DNA of 7,819 nucleotides from Synechococcaceae cyanobacterium (GTDB lineage: Bacteria; Cyanobacteriota; Cyanobacteriia; PCC-6307; Cyanobiaceae), in contig CANHGA010000093.1 in the NCBI GenBank assembly GCA_947460085.1, positions 1-7,819 on the forward strand. The letters are read 5' to 3'. The notes below the pieces were generated by a model. That model saw only the letters and a list, made by a program, of their open reading frames with translations, was not told the origin of the DNA and did no database searches. The position numbers and the translations under genes are program-made. Position 1 is the stretch's first letter. Every line of letters starts with the position of its first letter. Positions 1 through 6,307 of this stretch are shown one piece after another.

Positions 1-457
1 GAGCTGACGCCCCAAGGATCGCCTGCACCGCTTCCGCCGTGCGCACTGGCAGGGTGCTTTTCTCCACCACGATCGTGTGGCCGCGGGCGCAGGCCGCCAC
101 CTGGCGGGCGGAGGCCTCAATCCAGCGCAGGTCACTGGTCTGGCCGGCTCCGAGACCCTTGGTCTTGGTGGGGGTGTTCACCGAGAGAAACACCATGTCG
201 GCATCCGCAATCGCGGCGTCAACGGCGGTGGAAAAGTGCAAATTTCGGCCCCGGCAGCGGCCCACCACCGCATCAAGCCCGGGCTCATAAACAGGCAACT
301 TTGAGAGATCGGGATCGTTCCAAGCAGCGATGCGCTCGGCGTTGAGATCCACCACAGTCACCTGAATCCCAGGGCAGCGGTCCGCGATCACGGCCATCGT
401 GGGGCCGCCCACGTAGCCCGCACCGATGCAGCAGATGGTGCGGATCCCAGTCTCCAT
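1..457 (-). CDS. ugd: UDP-glucose 6-dehydrogenase, animal-type, C-terminal part beyond window edge
   Basis: Oxidises UDP-glucose to UDP-glucuronate with two NAD+, supplying uronic acid precursors for extracellular polysaccharide; cytosolic. Only the first 152 codons are present, reading leftward off the window. Visible are the Rossmann loop GAGYVGGPT at residues 12-20, the acidic NAD-ribose residue D37 after a beta strand (VTVVD), YEPGL at 57-61, VNTPTKT at 93-99 and EKSTLPVRT at 132-140. The CCIGAGYVGGPT and NTPTKT-G-GAG wording matches the animal-type branch of UDP-glucose dehydrogenases better than the short bacterial Ugd/TuaD type. The catalytic Cys and the C-terminal domain would lie outside the window. 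The ATG at 457-455 fits the usual N-terminus, with a purine-rich GAGAAAG just before it. It starts 12 bases after the conserved fcl end, so it is probably the third gene of a gmd-fcl-ugd operon. A GDP-mannose dehydrogenase is the main alternative but fits the motifs less well. Confidence 0.9.
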   Translation of the reverse strand, partial: METGIRTICCIGAGYVGGPTMAVIADRCPGIQVTVVDLNAERIAAWNDPDLSKLPVYEPGLDAVVGRCRGRNLHFSTAVDAAIADADMVFLSVNTPTKTKGLGAGQTSDLRWIEASARQVAACARGHTIVVEKSTLPVRTAEAVQAILGASA

Positions 458-469
458 CTTTCTCAGAAC

Positions 470-1489
470 CTATTCCTCTGAGACTAATGGGGTAGTCAGC
501 AAGGTTTCTTGAAAAACCGCGTAGGTCTTGCCCAGTCCTTCAGCAAGGGGAATTGCTGCGCGCCAGCCCATGGCCCCGAGCTTTGACACATCCAACAGCT
601 TCCTCGGCGTGCCATCGGGCTTGCTGGAATCCCATTAGATATCTCCTTCATAGCCAACGGCTTTGGCCACTAAATGAGCCAAATCATGGATCGAAAGATC
701 CACGCCAGTGCCAACGTTGAGATACTGCAACTCATCTCTACTTGGGCACCAGTTCTCCAAGGCAAACACACAGGCCGCCCCAAGATCATCAACATGCAAA
801 AACTCCCTCAAAGGAGTTCCTGTACCCCAACAGGTGACCGATGGTGCATTGGATTCAACAGCTTGATGAAACCGACGAATCAAGGCAGCCATCACATGGC
901 TATTGGTGGGGTGGTAGTTATCACCGGGCCCATAGAGATTGGTGGGCATCAGGCTGATCGCATCAAAACCATGCTGCTGACGCAGGGCCTCGCACAGCTT
1001 GATCCCAGCAATCTTGGCAATCGCATACCACGCATTGGTGGGCTCCAAGGGCCCGGCGAGCAGAGCCTCCTCTTGGATCGGCTGCTCAGCAAATTTGGGA
1101 TAAATGCAACTGCTTCCCAGGAAAAGCAAGCGCCTCACGCCACTGCGCCAGGCCGTTTCAATCACATGGTTTTGAATCTTGAGATTGTCCAGCAGAAAAT
1201 CGGCTGGATAGGTGGCATTGGCATGGATACCGCCCACCTTCGCCGCAGCCAAAATCACCACATCCGGCTTGTTAACAGCAAACCAATTCGCAACAGCAAC
1301 CGGATCCAGTAAATCCAGTTCGCTGCGGGCTGCGGTAAGCAAGGCACCACCACCTGCTTCTCCATAGCCTTTGGCCACCAGCGCCCGGCAGATGGCCGAC
1401 CCCGCCATACCCCGGTGACCGGCCACATAGATCCGATCGGCTGGTGAGATCAGCTTTTCAGAATCGCCAACCGCTGGGGAAGACATCAC
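470..1489 (-). pseudogene. fcl: GDP-L-fucose synthase interrupted by an in-frame TAA (intact part 635-1489)
   Basis: Family role: NADPH-dependent 3,5-epimerase/4-reductase turning GDP-4-keto-6-deoxy-mannose, the Gmd product, into GDP-L-fucose. It is an extended short-chain dehydrogenase. Residues seen, counted from the GTG at 1489: cofactor loop GHRGMAGSA 24-32, AAAKVGGIHAN 81-91, S126 and C128 in SSCIYP, Y155 and K159 in YAIAK, and H198 in NYHPTNSHV. These align at a constant offset of 19 with E. coli S107, C109, Y136, K140 and H179. Codon 285 is TAA (637-635). The same frame continues with WDSSKPDGTPRKLLDVSKLG and ends VSEE-TAG at 472-470, giving 339 codons plus stop against roughly 320 in the family. 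Truncation therefore removes the conserved KPDGTPRK segment of the substrate-binding domain. The start is GTG 1489 (4-base overlap with gmd, AAAGGAG 7 bases upstream) or ATG 1486 in the same frame. It is probably a recent nonsense mutation; a sequencing error is possible. Confidence 0.88.
635..637 (-). other. fcl: In-frame premature stop codon (TAA) in fcl
   Basis: On the minus strand the codons read GGA GAT ATC TAA TGG GAT TCC AGC AAG, giving GDI-stop-WDSSK. In homologues this position carries an ordinary residue between the GxI and WD/FD of a strongly conserved stretch ending KPDGTPRKL. No frame change occurs on either side. A single C-to-T change from a CAA (Gln) codon is the simplest origin, but Lys, Glu or other codons are equally one step away. 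Confidence 0.85.
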
Positions 1490-2667
1490 GCCTCGTCTCC
1501 TTTACTCGCTGAATTTGCAATCGCCGCCCCAGCATTAGACGGTGGATTCTCCATCGAGCCCACCACCGCAAAACCCTTGCGGCGCAGCAGGGCTTCCTTG
1601 GCCGCTTCCTCCTTATCCGTCGCCACCATCTCAGCCACCAGTTCTTCGAGGGTTGTGGTGGGGGTCCAGCCCAGTTTTTCCTTGGCCTTGGTGGGATCAC
1701 CCAGCAGGGTTTCCACCTCGGCAGGGCGGAAGTAGCGCGGATCGATCTGCCCCACCACGGCACCGGTGTCGGCGCGGCGGCCCACTTCCTCAAGGCCTTC
1801 CCCATCCCATTGGATGGCGGGCCCAGTGCCACCACCCCAACCGAGCTGCTCAGCAGCCAGTTCAATGAAGCGCCGCACCGTTTCCTGGCGGCCGGTGGCA
1901 ATCACGAAATCTTCGGGTGTGTCCTGTTGCAGCATCCGCCACTGCATCTCCACGTAATCGCGGGCATGGCCCCAATCACGCAACGAATCGAGGTTGCCCA
2001 TGAACAAACATTGATCCAGATCTGCATCAATACGCGCCAAACCCCGGGTGATCTTACGGGTCACAAACGTTTCACCCCGTCGCGGTGATTCGTGGTTGAA
2101 CAAGATGCCATTGCAGGCATACATCCCGTAGGCCTCGCGGTAGTTCACCGTGATCCAGTAGGCATAGAGCTTGGCCACCCCGTAGGGGCTGCGGGGATAA
2201 AACGGTGTGGTTTCTTTTTGGGGAATCTCTTGTACCAGGCCATACAGCTCTGAGGTGCTCGCCTGGTAGATCCGGGTTTTCTCTGTGAGGCCCAGCATCC
2301 GCACTGCCTCCAGAATCCGCAAGGTGCCCAGCGCATCGCTATTGGCCGTGTATTCCGGAGCCTCAAAGCTCACAGCCACATGGCTTTGGGCACCTAAATT
2401 ATAAATTTCATCGGGCTGCACCTGCTGGATGATCCGAATCAAATTGGTGGAGTCGGTTAGATCGCCGTAGTGGAGAACAAGCCGTGGCTCCTGTTCGTGG
2501 GGATCTTGATAGAGGTGATCGATCCGGCTGGTGTTGAAGCTGCTGGCCCGGCGCTTGATCCCGTGCACCACATAGCCCTTCTCCAAGAGCAGCTCGGCCA
2601 GATAACTGCCGTCTTGCCCCGTAATTCCCGTGATTAGGGCTGTTTTGGCAGTGGCGGGAGTAGACAC
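1486..2667 (-). CDS. gmd: GDP-mannose 4,6-dehydratase
   Basis: Converts GDP-D-mannose to GDP-4-keto-6-deoxy-D-mannose using tightly bound NADP+. This is the committed step to GDP-L-fucose and to GDP-rhamnose or related 6-deoxy sugars; cytosolic. The 393-residue product shows GITGQDGSYL at 14-23 (cofactor loop), KRRASSFNTSRIDHLY near 38-53, NLGAQSHVAVSF at 90-101, and the catalytic set T138 and E140 in STSELYG with Y162 and K166 in SPYGVAK. These sit at a constant offset of 5 from E. coli T133, E135, Y157 and K161. LFNHESPRRGETFVTRKI (189-206) and DWGHARDYVEMQW (231-243) are also typical. The start is GTG at 2667-2665: no in-frame ATG, GTG or TTG lies in the bases just upstream, and no good Shine-Dalgarno site is seen. 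It is longer than the usual 345-375 residues because of an Ala/Ser/Asn-rich C-terminal tail after about residue 365. It is the first gene of the leftward operon and divergent from galE. Confidence 0.96.
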   Translation of the reverse strand: MSTPATAKTALITGITGQDGSYLAELLLEKGYVVHGIKRRASSFNTSRIDHLYQDPHEQEPRLVLHYGDLTDSTNLIRIIQQVQPDEIYNLGAQSHVAVSFEAPEYTANSDALGTLRILEAVRMLGLTEKTRIYQASTSELYGLVQEIPQKETTPFYPRSPYGVAKLYAYWITVNYREAYGMYACNGILFNHESPRRGETFVTRKITRGLARIDADLDQCLFMGNLDSLRDWGHARDYVEMQWRMLQQDTPEDFVIATGRQETVRRFIELAAEQLGWGGGTGPAIQWDGEGLEEVGRRADTGAVVGQIDPRYFRPAEVETLLGDPTKAKEKLGWTPTTTLEELVAEMVATDKEEAAKEALLRRKGFAVVGSMENPPSNAGAAIANSASKGDEA

Positions 2668-2773
2668 TGGGCGAGCTAGTGCGTTGTTAATAGCGTGCCC
2701 ACCGAAATCACGGTGAAGGCGCCGATCTAGCTAAGAGATTGACATAGCCTGGGCCCAAGCGAACGGGACTTGA
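2668..2773. promoter_or_regulatory. Divergent intergenic region between gmd and galE, presumed promoters for both operons
   Basis: These 106 bases separate the two divergent transcription units, so both operons should start here; this is inference from layout. The region is less GC-rich than the flanking genes. It contains an inverted repeat CACCG-N6-CGGTG at 2700-2715 that could bind a regulator. On the minus strand there is a TATTAA (2692-2687) that could be a -10 element for gmd, but its -35 is weak and the leader would be very short. A perfect TTGACA at 2739-2744 faces galE but has no -10 at the right distance. No promoter can be assigned firmly. Confidence 0.4.
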
Positions 2774-3823
2774 TTGGCCAACCTCCTGATCACCGGCGGC
2801 GCCGGCTTTATCGGCAGCCACACAGCTCTGGTGCTGCTGGAAGCGGGCCACAGGCTGGTGGTGCTCGATAGCTATGCCAACAGTTCCCCTGAAGCCCTGA
2901 AGCGGGTGGCGGAGCTGGCGGGCCCTGGGGCCGCAGCACGGCTCCAGGTGATTGAGGGCGACATCCGCTCGCAGTGCGATCTGGAGAAGGCTTTCTCTGC
3001 CTGCTCAGCGCTGGGCGGCAAGCCCGCCGATGCGGTGATTCACTTCGCTGGCCTCAAGGCCGTGGGGGAATCGGTGGCCGAGCCGCTGCGCTACTGGGAT
3101 GTGAACCTCTCGGGGTCGCGCCAGTTGGTGGGCGCCATGCAGGCCCACGGCTGCCGCAGCCTGGTGTTCAGCAGCAGCTGCACCGTGTATGGGTTGCCTG
3201 AGCAGGTGCCCATTTCCGAACAGGCCCCCGTCCACCCCATCAACCCCTACGGCCACAGCAAGGCTGCCGTGGAGCAACTGCTGGCCGATCTGGCAGCGAG
3301 CGAGCCCGGCTGGCGCATCGCCCGGCTGCGCTACTTCAACCCCGTGGGCGCCCACCCCAGTGGCCGCATCGGCGAAGACCTCTCCTGCATCCTCGACAAC
3401 CTCTTCCCATTCGTGAGCCAGGTGGCCGTGGGGCGGAGGGAGCGGCTGCAGGTGTACGGCGGCGACTGGCCGACCCCCGATGGCAGCGGCGTGCGCGATT
3501 ACATCCACGTGATGGACCTGGCCGAGGGCCACCGCGCCGCCCTCGATGTGCTGCTGGCGGAAGCCCCCCAGCTGCTCACCCTCAATCTGGGCAGCGGCCA
3601 GGGCCATTCAGTGCTGGAGGTGGCAGCCGCCTTTGAGGCCGCCAGCGACCGCCCGGTGCCCTTGACAATCGTGGAGCGGCGGCCGGGCGATGCGGCGATC
3701 ACCGTGGCAGATCCGTCGCTGGCCGCCCAGCGCCTGGGCTGGCGCACCAGCCGCACCCTCGCGGATATGTGCCGCGATGGCTGGGCCTGGCAGAACGCCA
3801 ACCCCGATGGCTATGGGGCCTGA
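2774..3823 (+). CDS. galE: UDP-glucose/UDP-galactose 4-epimerase
   Basis: Interconverts UDP-glucose and UDP-galactose through a 4-keto intermediate on bound NAD+, supplying galactosyl donors for envelope polysaccharides; cytosolic, extended SDR family. The 349-residue protein (E. coli GalE is 338) shows GGAGFIGSH at 8-16, D32 at the end of the second strand, HFAGLKAVGES 90-100, SSSCTVYG 133-140 with the catalytic Ser/Thr, Y159 and K163 of the YxxxK pair in NPYGHSK, RYFNPVGAHPSG 186-197, and RDYIHVMDLA 241-250. SSSCTVYG has Cys where SSSATVYG is usual. T310 occupies the position of E. coli Y299 and human C307, which governs tolerance of N-acetyl groups, so UDP-GlcNAc/GalNAc epimerase activity is possible. 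The start is TTG at 2774, directly after an in-frame TGA (2771-2773), and it places the Rossmann motif correctly. It lies 27 bases before kdsD and is probably co-transcribed with the kds genes. Confidence 0.95.
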   Translation: MANLLITGGAGFIGSHTALVLLEAGHRLVVLDSYANSSPEALKRVAELAGPGAAARLQVIEGDIRSQCDLEKAFSACSALGGKPADAVIHFAGLKAVGESVAEPLRYWDVNLSGSRQLVGAMQAHGCRSLVFSSSCTVYGLPEQVPISEQAPVHPINPYGHSKAAVEQLLADLAASEPGWRIARLRYFNPVGAHPSGRIGEDLSCILDNLFPFVSQVAVGRRERLQVYGGDWPTPDGSGVRDYIHVMDLAEGHRAALDVLLAEAPQLLTLNLGSGQGHSVLEVAAAFEAASDRPVPLTIVERRPGDAAITVADPSLAAQRLGWRTSRTLADMCRDGWAWQNANPDGYGA

Positions 3824-3850
3824 AACAATGGCCTTAACCAAGGGCCCTCC

Positions 3851-4927
3851 GTGTTGCCAGCACCCCTAGCGACTCCACAAGGCCCCGCTTCTGCCCTAAG
3901 CCGCTGCCTGCAGGAAGAAGCCGCGGCCATCGCCGCGGCCGCCGTACGGCTGAGTAGCAAACAGGTGGAAGCGGCCCTGGAGTTGCTGCTGGGCTGCCGC
4001 TCGCGCCGGGCAAAGTTGGTGGTGACGGGCGTGGGCAAAAGCGGCATCGTGGCCCGCAAAATTGCCGCCACCTTTTCCTCGATCGGCCTAACGGCCGTGT
4101 TCCTCAACCCCACCGACGCCCTGCACGGCGACCTGGGGATCGTGGCCGCCGACGACGTAGCCCTGCTGCTCTCCAACAGCGGCGAAACAGAGGAGCTCCT
4201 GGCGATCCTTCCCCACCTGAAACGCCGCGGCACCGGTCGCATCGCCCTGGTGGGCCGGATTGATTCGGCCTTGGCCCGTGGCTGCGACGTGGTGCTGGAT
4301 GGCTCGGTCGACCGGGAGGTATGCCCCCTCAACCTCGCCCCCACCGCCAGCACGGCCGTGGCCATGGCCATCGGCGATGCCCTAGCGGCGGTGTGGATGG
4401 AGCGGGCCGGCATTTCCCCAGAAGATTTCGCCATCAACCACCCGGCCGGATCGCTTGGCCGCCAACTCACCCTCACCGTGGCCGAATTGATGGTGCCGGC
4501 CAGCGAGCTTGAGCCCCTGGCGCCAGAGGCTCCCTTGAGCGCCGTGATCGGCCAGCTCACCCGGCCCACCAACGGCAAGGGCAGCCTGGGCGCCGCCTGG
4601 GTGCGGGGGGCCGGCATCAGCGGTGGCGGCAGCGGTGGCCTGATCACCGACGGCGACCTGCGCCGCACCCTGCAACGCCATCCGCCGGAGGCCTGGGCGA
4701 GCGTGCAGGCCAGCGCCATGGCCACCAGCGATCCGATCAGCGTGACCCCAGACACCCTGGCCGCCGAGGCGTTGCGAGTGATGGAGCGCAACCCATCCCA
4801 GGCCCTCTCGGTGCTGCCGGTGATCGATGGCGGCGAGCTGGTGGGGCTGCTGCGGTTGCACGATCTGGTGCAGGCTGGGTTCACCTCGAATCAGGCAGCC
4901 TCTGCGGCCGCCGCCCCTAAGCCATGA
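3851..4927 (+). CDS. kdsD: D-arabinose-5-phosphate isomerase (KdsD/KpsF/GutQ family)
   Basis: Isomerises D-ribulose-5-phosphate to D-arabinose-5-phosphate, the first step to Kdo; cytosolic. The 358 residues hold a SIS sugar-isomerase domain (about 40-175) with TGVGKSG 59-65, NPTDALHGDLG 86-96, SNSGET 108-113, NLAPTASTAVAMAIGDALA 161-179 and H197 in NHPAGSLG. Two CBS domains follow: about 208-285 with GLITDGDLRRTL at 263-274, and about 286-343 ending VGLLRLHDLVQAG. The first CBS domain has a Gly-rich stretch (GISGGGSGG, 255-263) and the C-terminus is an Ala-rich tail. Length is somewhat above the usual 325-330 residues. The start is GTG 3851; no in-frame ATG lies close upstream, the nearby ATG at 3828 is out of frame, and the ribosome site is poor (AAGGG). 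It overlaps kdsA by 4 bases (ATGA), implying translational coupling. KpsF, GutQ and KdsD cannot be separated by sequence alone, but adjacency to kdsA and kdsC supports the Kdo role. Confidence 0.94.
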   Translation: MLPAPLATPQGPASALSRCLQEEAAAIAAAAVRLSSKQVEAALELLLGCRSRRAKLVVTGVGKSGIVARKIAATFSSIGLTAVFLNPTDALHGDLGIVAADDVALLLSNSGETEELLAILPHLKRRGTGRIALVGRIDSALARGCDVVLDGSVDREVCPLNLAPTASTAVAMAIGDALAAVWMERAGISPEDFAINHPAGSLGRQLTLTVAELMVPASELEPLAPEAPLSAVIGQLTRPTNGKGSLGAAWVRGAGISGGGSGGLITDGDLRRTLQRHPPEAWASVQASAMATSDPISVTPDTLAAEALRVMERNPSQALSVLPVIDGGELVGLLRLHDLVQAGFTSNQAASAAAAPKP

Positions 4928-5754
4928 GCGCCAAGCCCCTCACCCTGATCGCCGGGCCCTGTGTGATCGAGAGCCGTGATCTGGTGCTGCAGGTTGCCGA
5001 ACAGGTGAGCGGCATCTGCCAGGAGCTGGGCATCCGTTACGTGTTCAAAGCCAGCTTCGACAAGGCCAACCGCAGCTCCGGCAAGTCCTATCGGGGGCCT
5101 GGCACCGATGAGGGCCTCAAAATCCTCCAAGAGGTGGGCGAGAGCTTTGGGGTGCCGGTGCTCACCGACATCCACGAAAGCCACCAGGCCGCTGCCGCCG
5201 CCCAGGTCGTGGATGTGCTCCAGATCCCAGCCTTCCTCTGCCGCCAAACCGATCTGTTGGAAGCCGCAGCCCAGGCCGTGGCGGGCACAGAGAAGGTGGT
5301 GAATGTGAAAAAGGGCCAGTTTCTCGCCCCCTGGGACATGGCCCAGGTGGTGAACAAGATGGCGGAATCAGGCCTGGATCCCGCCAGCGGCCGCCTCTGG
5401 CTGACCGAACGGGGCAGCAGCTTTGGCTACAACACCCTGGTGGTGGATTACCGGAGCCTGCCCCAGCTCCAGGCCCTGGGCTGCCCGGTGATCTTTGATG
5501 CCACCCACGCCGTGCAACAGCCCGGCGGCCAGGGCACCACCTCAGGTGGCCAGCGGGAATTTGTGGCGCCCCTGGCCCGGGCGGCGGTGGCGGTGGGCGT
5601 GGATGGACTGTTCCTCGAGGTGCATCCCGATCCCACGGTTGCCCTCAGCGATGGCCCCAACATGGTGCCCCTACACCGCCTCAAGGCCCTGCTCAGCCAA
5701 TTGGTGGCCCTGCGCAGCGTGGTGGCTGACGGAACTGCGGTGAGCGTGCTGTGA
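4924..5754 (+). CDS. kdsA: 3-deoxy-8-phosphooctulonate synthase (Kdo-8-phosphate synthase), metal-dependent type
   Basis: Condenses phosphoenolpyruvate with D-arabinose-5-phosphate to Kdo-8-phosphate; cytosolic TIM-barrel enzyme of the DAHP synthase family. The 276 residues show AGPCVIES at 10-17, KASFDKANRSS 42-52, IPAFLCRQTDLL 101-112, NVKKGQFLAPWDM 127-139, TERGSSFGYNTLVVDYR 161-177, DATHAVQQPGG 192-202 and EVHPDP 232-237. C13, H195, E232 and D243 match the four metal ligands of the Aquifex enzyme (C11, H185, E222, D233), with identical His-Glu and Glu-Asp spacings. The metal-independent E. coli type has Asn at the Cys position. The start ATG overlaps the kdsD stop in ATGA. The gene has no Shine-Dalgarno site of its own, consistent with coupled translation. 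kdsC follows after 7 bases. Confusion with AroF-type synthases is unlikely given the KANRSS and RQTDLL motifs. Confidence 0.97.
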   Translation: MSAKPLTLIAGPCVIESRDLVLQVAEQVSGICQELGIRYVFKASFDKANRSSGKSYRGPGTDEGLKILQEVGESFGVPVLTDIHESHQAAAAAQVVDVLQIPAFLCRQTDLLEAAAQAVAGTEKVVNVKKGQFLAPWDMAQVVNKMAESGLDPASGRLWLTERGSSFGYNTLVVDYRSLPQLQALGCPVIFDATHAVQQPGGQGTTSGGQREFVAPLARAAVAVGVDGLFLEVHPDPTVALSDGPNMVPLHRLKALLSQLVALRSVVADGTAVSVL

Positions 5755-5761
5755 GGCGCCT

Positions 5762-6307
5762 GTGATTCGCCGCCTGCTGGTCTCCAAACGCCTCAAGCAG
5801 GTGCGCCTGCTGGTGTGTGATGTGGATGGGGTACTCACCGATGGCGGCCTCCACTACGACGAGAGCGGAGGTGTGGTGAAGCGTTTCGATGTGCGCGACG
5901 GCCTGGCGATTCGGATGCTGCAGCGCTCAGGCATCGAGGTGGCTTTCTTGAGCGGCGGCCGCAGTGGCGCCATCGAGCAGCGGGCGCGCCATCTGGATAT
6001 CCGCCATTGCCTGGTGGGTGTGGGCGACAAGCTGGCTGCCCTCCAAGACTTGCTGGATCAGCTGGGCCTGGAGCGCAGCCACACCGCCTTCATCGGCGAC
6101 GACCTCAACGACCTGACGGTGCGACCAGCCGTGGGTCTGCTGGTGAGCCCCGCCAATGGGGCCAGGGGCCTGCGCCGCCAAGCCGATCTGGTGCTGCGCC
6201 AAAACGGCGGCGATGGGGCCGTGCGGGAACTGGCCGAACTGCTGCTGCACCAGCGGGGCCATTGGCAAACCCTGAGCCGGGAGGGTTGGCGCGACACCAA
6301 TAGCTAG
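5762..6307 (+). CDS. kdsC: 3-deoxy-8-phosphooctulonate phosphatase (HAD family)
   Basis: Hydrolyses Kdo-8-phosphate to Kdo and phosphate, the third step of Kdo synthesis; cytosolic, normally a tetramer. The 181-residue length is normal for the family, which lacks a cap domain. HAD motif I is CDVDGVLTDG at 19-28 with nucleophile D20 and acid/base D22. Motif II is the Ser of LSGG (S64), motif III is K90 in GVGDK, and motif IV is GDDLNDL at 112-118. The tail GGDGAVRE (149-156) matches the KdsC C-terminal tail that folds over the neighbouring active site, which separates it from other small HAD phosphatases. The start is GTG 5762, with TGAGG (5752-5756, overlapping the kdsA stop) as the ribosome site 5 bases upstream. 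The TAG stop shares a CTAG with the kdsB stop on the other strand. It is the last gene of the rightward galE-kdsD-kdsA-kdsC unit. Confidence 0.95.
   Translation: MIRRLLVSKRLKQVRLLVCDVDGVLTDGGLHYDESGGVVKRFDVRDGLAIRMLQRSGIEVAFLSGGRSGAIEQRARHLDIRHCLVGVGDKLAALQDLLDQLGLERSHTAFIGDDLNDLTVRPAVGLLVSPANGARGLRRQADLVLRQNGGDGAVRELAELLLHQRGHWQTLSREGWRDTNS

Noticed and set aside
674..1312. Plus-strand open frame of 212 codons opposite fcl
   Set aside because: No domain is recognisable and it lies entirely within the well-supported fcl sequence on the other strand.
1458..1901. Second minus-strand frame overlapping the end of gmd, possible frameshift
   Set aside because: The gmd frame is continuous and conserved through this stretch, so the overlapping Trp/Arg/Pro-rich frame is an off-frame shadow.
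2739..2744. Perfect TTGACA as a -35 box for galE
   Set aside because: Bases at 16-18 spacing (around 2761-2767) do not resemble TATAAT, and the start codon is only 29 bases away.
3828..3830. ATG as an alternative start for kdsD
   Set aside because: It is 23 bases upstream of the GTG and therefore out of frame with the isomerase.
3811..4884. Long minus-strand open frame (357 codons) opposite kdsD
   Set aside because: Its translation is Ser/Arg/Ala-rich with no recognisable motif, while the plus strand carries a full SIS-CBS-CBS protein. Long antisense frames are expected opposite GC-rich genes.
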